From assembly GCF_000565285.1 (NCBI RefSeq), contig NZ_APVL01000001.1, forward strand, positions 405,349 through 469,348: a DNA stretch of 64,000 nucleotides, in the 5' to 3' direction. Under the pieces are notes generated by a model. The model was not told the origin of the DNA. It saw only the letters and a list, made by a program, of their open reading frames with translations, and ran no database searches. A program made the translations under genes and the position numbers. This document shows, piece by piece, positions 61,134-64,000 of this stretch (positions are counted from its first letter, which is position 1; each line of letters opens with the position of its first letter). The stretch is from Cytobacillus firmus DS1. Lineage in GTDB: Bacteria > Bacillota > Bacilli > Bacillales > Cytobacillaceae.

Positions 61134-61937
61134 ATGCCGACTATTACGAAAATCACTGTTCAGAAAAAAAACACAGACCGCTACAATATATATATGGATT
61201 ATGGGAAAGGTGAAGAATATGCATTTAGTGTGGATGAAGATGTTTTAATTAAGCATCAGCTCAAAAAAGGAATGGAACTTGATGAATTCTCTTTAAATGA
61301 AATTGGCTACCAGGATGATATCCGGAAAGCCTATAACAGGGCTATTCATTATTTATCCAGAAGAATGCGCTCAGAAACCGAAGTCCGCAAACATTTAGCT
61401 GAAAAAGAAGTTGAAGAACCGGTTATTCAGGAAGTTATCCACAAATTGTATGATTACCATTTTTTAAACGATGAAGAATTTGCAGCAGCTTTTGTGCGTA
61501 CACAAATGAACACATCAGATAAAGGGAAAGGTCTGATCCGCACAGAACTAAAGGAGAAAGGGATTTCTCCCCAATTAATCGAACAGGCATTGGAGGAATA
61601 TCCAAGGGAGGCTGAATTATCTGCCGCCATAAGGCTTTGTGAAAAGTATTCAAAGAAATATGCACGTGATTCATCAAAAATCCTTAAACAAAAGCTGGAA
61701 CAGATGTTAATGCGCAAAGGCTTTAATTTCGACATCATTCAAGAAGCCGCAGCTGAAACGGAGATTGATAAAGAAGAGGATGAAGAACTGGCTGCCCTGA
61801 GGTTTCAGGCGGAAAAAGCGAGGAAGAAATATGCGAGCCTTCCTGAGTTTGAATACAACCAGAAAATGAAGCAGATCTTATTCAGAAAAGGTTTTTCTTT
61901 TGACCTGATAGAGCAAGTTTTAAATGATGAAGAATAA
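61134..61937 (+). CDS. recX: RecX, regulator of RecA
   Basis: A 267-residue helical protein that in B. subtilis modulates RecA filament growth. The N-terminal extension typical of Bacillaceae (PTITKITVQKKNTDRYNIYM) is followed by repeated three-helix RecX units: SRRMRSETEVRKHLAEKEV near residue 75, LKEKGISPQLIEQALEEY near 140 and LFRKGFSFDLIEQVL at the end. A GTG lies 3 codons upstream inside the ribosome binding site; ATG 61134 is right. Divergent from yfhF. Confidence 0.92.
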   Translation: MPTITKITVQKKNTDRYNIYMDYGKGEEYAFSVDEDVLIKHQLKKGMELDEFSLNEIGYQDDIRKAYNRAIHYLSRRMRSETEVRKHLAEKEVEEPVIQEVIHKLYDYHFLNDEEFAAAFVRTQMNTSDKGKGLIRTELKEKGISPQLIEQALEEYPREAELSAAIRLCEKYSKKYARDSSKILKQKLEQMLMRKGFNFDIIQEAAAETEIDKEEDEELAALRFQAEKARKKYASLPEFEYNQKMKQILFRKGFSFDLIEQVLNDEE

Positions 61938-61963
61938 CACATGGAAGCCCATGTGTTATTTTT
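61933..61963. terminator. Terminator between recX and the convergent SDR gene
   Basis: AATAACACATGG and CCATGTGTTATT form a 12-bp stem around AAGC and are followed by TTTTAG. It overlaps the ends of both convergent genes. Confidence 0.85.
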
Positions 61964-62627
61964 TAGACTCGATGATAATTGAATCTTCTTCCATATGATC
62001 AAGAATCATTGCTGCCACTTCTTTAGGCGAACGAAGTCTCGATTTGTCCTTGATATGGTCGCTTTCATCCCAGAAAGGGGTGTCCATGCCGCCCATATAA
62101 ACCGCTTTAACTTTAATAGTTGTATTCTCCAGTTCCTTCTGAAGGCTCTCAGTAAAGCCTCTTACAGCGAATTTGCTTGCCACATACACGGATTCATTTA
62201 CTTTTCCTTTTAAGCCCGCAGTCGAAATGATATTCATTAGCAGGCCTTCGTTTTTTTCTTTTAAAAAGGGCAGAACGGCCTGTGTCATATAAATGGTGCC
62301 CAGCGTGTTAGTGTCGAACATTTCCTGAATGTTTTGCTCTGAAAGGCTGTTAAAAGGCCCGAAATGCCCAACTCCGGCATTGTTTATCAGGCCATAGAGT
62401 TCATGATTTTGGATTTGCGTCATCAATTTGCTGATCTCTTTGGTTTGTGTGATATCTACTGTGTAGGATTGAGCGCTTCCCCCGGCTTCATGAATTTCCT
62501 GTTCCACGCTCTGCAGCTTGTCCATTGTCCTGCCTGTTAAAATAGTATGGAATCCCTGGTTTGCAAATAATAAAGCAAGCTCTTTTCCTAAACCCGACCC
62601 CGCGCCGGTAATGATGACTGACTTCAT
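61956..62627 (-). CDS. Short-chain dehydrogenase/reductase
   Basis: A 223-residue classical SDR: GAGSGLGKELALLFANQG for cofactor near residue 8, NNAGVGHFGPFNSL near 87, catalytic Ser in NIISTAGLKG near 135 and YVASKFAVRGFTESL near 150 with the YxxxK pair. Substrate unknown. AAGGAGG precedes ATG. In B. subtilis the position next to recX does not hold this gene, so it is an addition to the yfh block. Confidence 0.87.
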   Translation of the reverse strand: MKSVIITGAGSGLGKELALLFANQGFHTILTGRTMDKLQSVEQEIHEAGGSAQSYTVDITQTKEISKLMTQIQNHELYGLINNAGVGHFGPFNSLSEQNIQEMFDTNTLGTIYMTQAVLPFLKEKNEGLLMNIISTAGLKGKVNESVYVASKFAVRGFTESLQKELENTTIKVKAVYMGGMDTPFWDESDHIKDKSRLRSPKEVAAMILDHMEEDSIIIESKK

Positions 62628-62805
62628 CTGAATCCTCCTTTGAAACGTCTTATAATCACCATCTTAGCAAAAAAGTCCAATACATGCGATTAGGCATCAA
62701 AACAAAAAGCAGGAGCCTTTTCTTAACAGGCAATTTCTCATATACTTAGCTATGGAAGCCTTAACAGTAAATGTAACTATCTGAAGAAAGTAAGAGGATG
62801 TTAAT

Positions 62806-63135
62806 ATGCAGGAAAAAAGATACAGTACAATGACTACGTATGAACTTCAGCAGGAAATTGCCGGCTTAAATGAAAAAGCAAGGAAAGCGGAACAGATGGG
62901 AATGGTAAATGAGTATGCCGTGCTTGAACGCAAAGTCATAATGGCGAAATCCTACCTGCTTAACCCTGATGATTTTCTTCCCGGAGAAATTTATGAAATC
63001 GACGGAGATCCGGGAGTTTACTTTAAGATTGACTACATGAATGGTGTATTTGCCTGGGGATTCCGGCTGAATGGAAGCAAAGGTGAAGAGGCTCTGCCCA
63101 TTTCCATGCTAAAAAAATTAGAGAAAAAAGAATGA
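62806..63135 (+). CDS. yfhH: YfhH family protein (DUF1811)
   Basis: A 109-residue protein: a helical N-terminal half (YSTMTTYELQQEIAGLNEKA, then YAVLERKVIMAKSYL) followed by a small beta barrel with PGEIYEIDGDPGVYFKIDYMNGVFAWGFRL. YfhH/DUF1811 is found in Bacillaceae, with unknown role. AGAGGATG precedes the ATG. Order recX-yfhH-sspK-yfhJ matches B. subtilis. Confidence 0.83.
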   Translation: MQEKRYSTMTTYELQQEIAGLNEKARKAEQMGMVNEYAVLERKVIMAKSYLLNPDDFLPGEIYEIDGDPGVYFKIDYMNGVFAWGFRLNGSKGEEALPISMLKKLEKKE

Positions 63136-63154
63136 CCTAAAAGGCAGTAAGAAA

Positions 63155-63185
63155 CAATCAGAGGGGGAAAAGCCCCCGCTGATTG
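63155..63185. terminator. Terminator-like hairpin between yfhH and ypzG-like gene
   Basis: CAATCAG-GGGGG and CCCCC-CTGATTG pair with one A/G mismatch around AAAAG. It is almost the same hairpin as at 42691-42724 and lies between two converging genes. Confidence 0.7.
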
Positions 63186-63195
63186 AAGTATCACT

Positions 63196-63354
63196 TTAAG
63201 AGTTTTTGCGAATCTGCCGTTTTAAAATAATGAGGTCTTGAGTTTGCTGGGTCTCGCCATTTACTTGTGAATGTGCACGCTTTGGCCTGAAGTGCGGTGA
63301 AGTAAATGGACTGGAATAAGGATTATCTCCAAAAAAGTTTTTGCTGTTTCCCAT
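63196..63354 (-). CDS. YpzG-like small protein
   Basis: A 52-residue protein, MGNSKNFFGDNPYSSPFTSP then RPKRAHSQVNGETQQTQDLI, resembling YpzG-family proteins of Bacillaceae, probably made during sporulation. GGGAGG precedes ATG 63354; the frame is open to 63399 without a site. Confidence 0.65.
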   Translation of the reverse strand: MGNSKNFFGDNPYSSPFTSPHFRPKRAHSQVNGETQQTQDLIILKRQIRKNS

Positions 63355-63373
63355 AACCAAGCCTCCCTGTATT

Positions 63374-63544
63374 TTAAAATTCAGGTGTGTCACTTTCACG
63401 GTTTGATGAAGCTTTCATTCGTTCCTGAGGGTGTGTGTTAATCGTGCCGTCAGCCCGGCGTGAAGCATACTCCGCTTTTGCCCGTGGCTCACCCTCCAAT
63501 TTAATATTGTTCTGATTTGGGAAATTTCTCGCTTTATTGCGCAT
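63374..63544 (-). CDS. sspK: SspK, small acid-soluble spore protein K
   Basis: A 56-residue SASP of the K type: [20 protein letters not shown] then [20 protein letters not shown], close to B. subtilis SspK, which is made in the forespore under SigG and degraded at germination. AGGAGG precedes ATG 63544. Its tail (SDTPEF) is a little longer than I recall for B. subtilis. It shares a strand and a 19-base gap with the ypzG-like gene, so the two may be cotranscribed. It proves that the organism is a spore former. Confidence 0.9.
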   Translation of the reverse strand: MRNKARNFPNQNNIKLEGEPRAKAEYASRRADGTINTHPQERMKASSNRESDTPEF

Positions 63545-63671
63545 AACAAGCCTCCTAAACCGGAATAAGAGCGTGACCGGCATTTAGCCAATCACGTAAT
63601 ACTATTATCTGTATTTTACGGAAGGCTATGAAGGATTAAGGGAATTAATAAATGGAAAAGAGGTGATTTTT

Positions 63672-63941
63672 ATGAATGAGTACCAGCAAAAACTTTATGA
63701 GCTTTTATTGGAAAAGAATAACATGCTTTCAGCAAGTCAGGCCCGGACATGGATTGAGCTGCTCTGGGAAGATTTCGAAGCAACATATGCCAAAGCTGGA
63801 AGGGAATACAAAGGTGCTGAATTGACAGAAAGAATTGTAAGACAATGGATAGATAACTATGGCAGCAGGCTCCATGAATTTGTTGCCAATAATCCTAAAT
63901 ACAAGCATTTGCTTGAGCAGGATAAGAATAAGCTAAACTAA
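63672..63941 (+). CDS. yfhJ: YfhJ family protein (WVELL-type)
   Basis: An 89-residue helical protein. The motif ARTWIELLWEDFEATYAKAG near residue 26 is the local version of the WVELL repeat that names this family; RIVRQWIDNYGSRLHEF follows. Function unknown. A GTG 3 codons upstream lies within the ribosome binding site (AAGAGGTG), so ATG 63672 is preferred. Divergent from sspK, as in B. subtilis. Confidence 0.83.
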   Translation: MNEYQQKLYELLLEKNNMLSASQARTWIELLWEDFEATYAKAGREYKGAELTERIVRQWIDNYGSRLHEFVANNPKYKHLLEQDKNKLN

Positions 63942-64000
63942 AAACAGGCTGCCATTATGAACTGTACCCCCATTTACGGACAGTTTATAAAAAAGCGCCT

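Overview
The window looks like the chromosome of a spore-forming, moderately low-GC Bacillaceae, most like the Cytobacillus/Mesobacillus/Bacillus firmus group (an inference; no rRNA gene is present to settle it). The spore gene sspK, many B. subtilis-type yfk/yfj/yfi/yfh genes, strong AGGAGG ribosome binding sites, TTG/GTG starts and SigB-type promoters all point that way. I saw no rRNA, tRNA, transposase, integrase or CRISPR array. Layout: (1) 1-21.4 kb follows the B. subtilis treR-yfkM-yfkK-yfkI/H-yfkF-yfkE-yfkD-yfkAB-yfjT-pdaA-yfjP-yfjO order. It is interrupted by a P1B-4 metal-efflux ATPase, an OsmC protein, an acyl-CoA dehydrogenase, a gamma-glutamyltransferase and a class I fumarase. (2) 21.4-25.9 kb is an accessory insertion between yfjO and yfjN. 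It holds an AT-rich, defence-like pair: a frameshifted HEPN-like gene followed by an AIPR-family protein with a PD-(D/E)XK-like nuclease motif. A small zinc-ribbon gene follows, then an orphan phage-type replication gene translationally coupled to a 24-residue peptide. (3) 25.9-43.4 kb is mixed metabolism and stress: dihydrouridine synthase, SelO, two VOC proteins, a lone AAA ATPase, a glutathione peroxidase/OhrR pair, a second-type hemY, a glutamate-synthase-like YerD and a YitT protein. It also contains a roughly 200 nt, highly structured intergenic element. (4) 43.4-52.1 kb is amino-acid uptake and use: putR, putP and putB for proline, then a complete livKHMGF branched-chain amino-acid ABC transporter with a possible CodY site. 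(5) 52.2-59.6 kb holds a glycerophosphodiesterase, the heterodimeric ABC exporter yfiB/yfiC, a TerF-like VWA protein, an M20 peptidase and a DoxX protein. (6) 59.6-64 kb is the conserved yfhD-yfhE-yfhF-recX-yfhH-sspK-yfhJ block. How the parts work together: the SigB-type promoters tie yfkM and two YtxH proteins to the general stress response. The gpx/ohrR pair and the SPC-type ATPase suggest peroxide and metal defence. The put and liv blocks feed amino-acid carbon and nitrogen, although the pyrroline-5-carboxylate dehydrogenase needed to finish proline breakdown is not in the window. Most genes are closed by clear rho-independent terminators. Three kinds of dispersed or tandem intergenic repeat are present. 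The most interesting items are the HEPN/AIPR cassette with its 5' frameshift and the structured RNA-like element at 42.7-42.95 kb.
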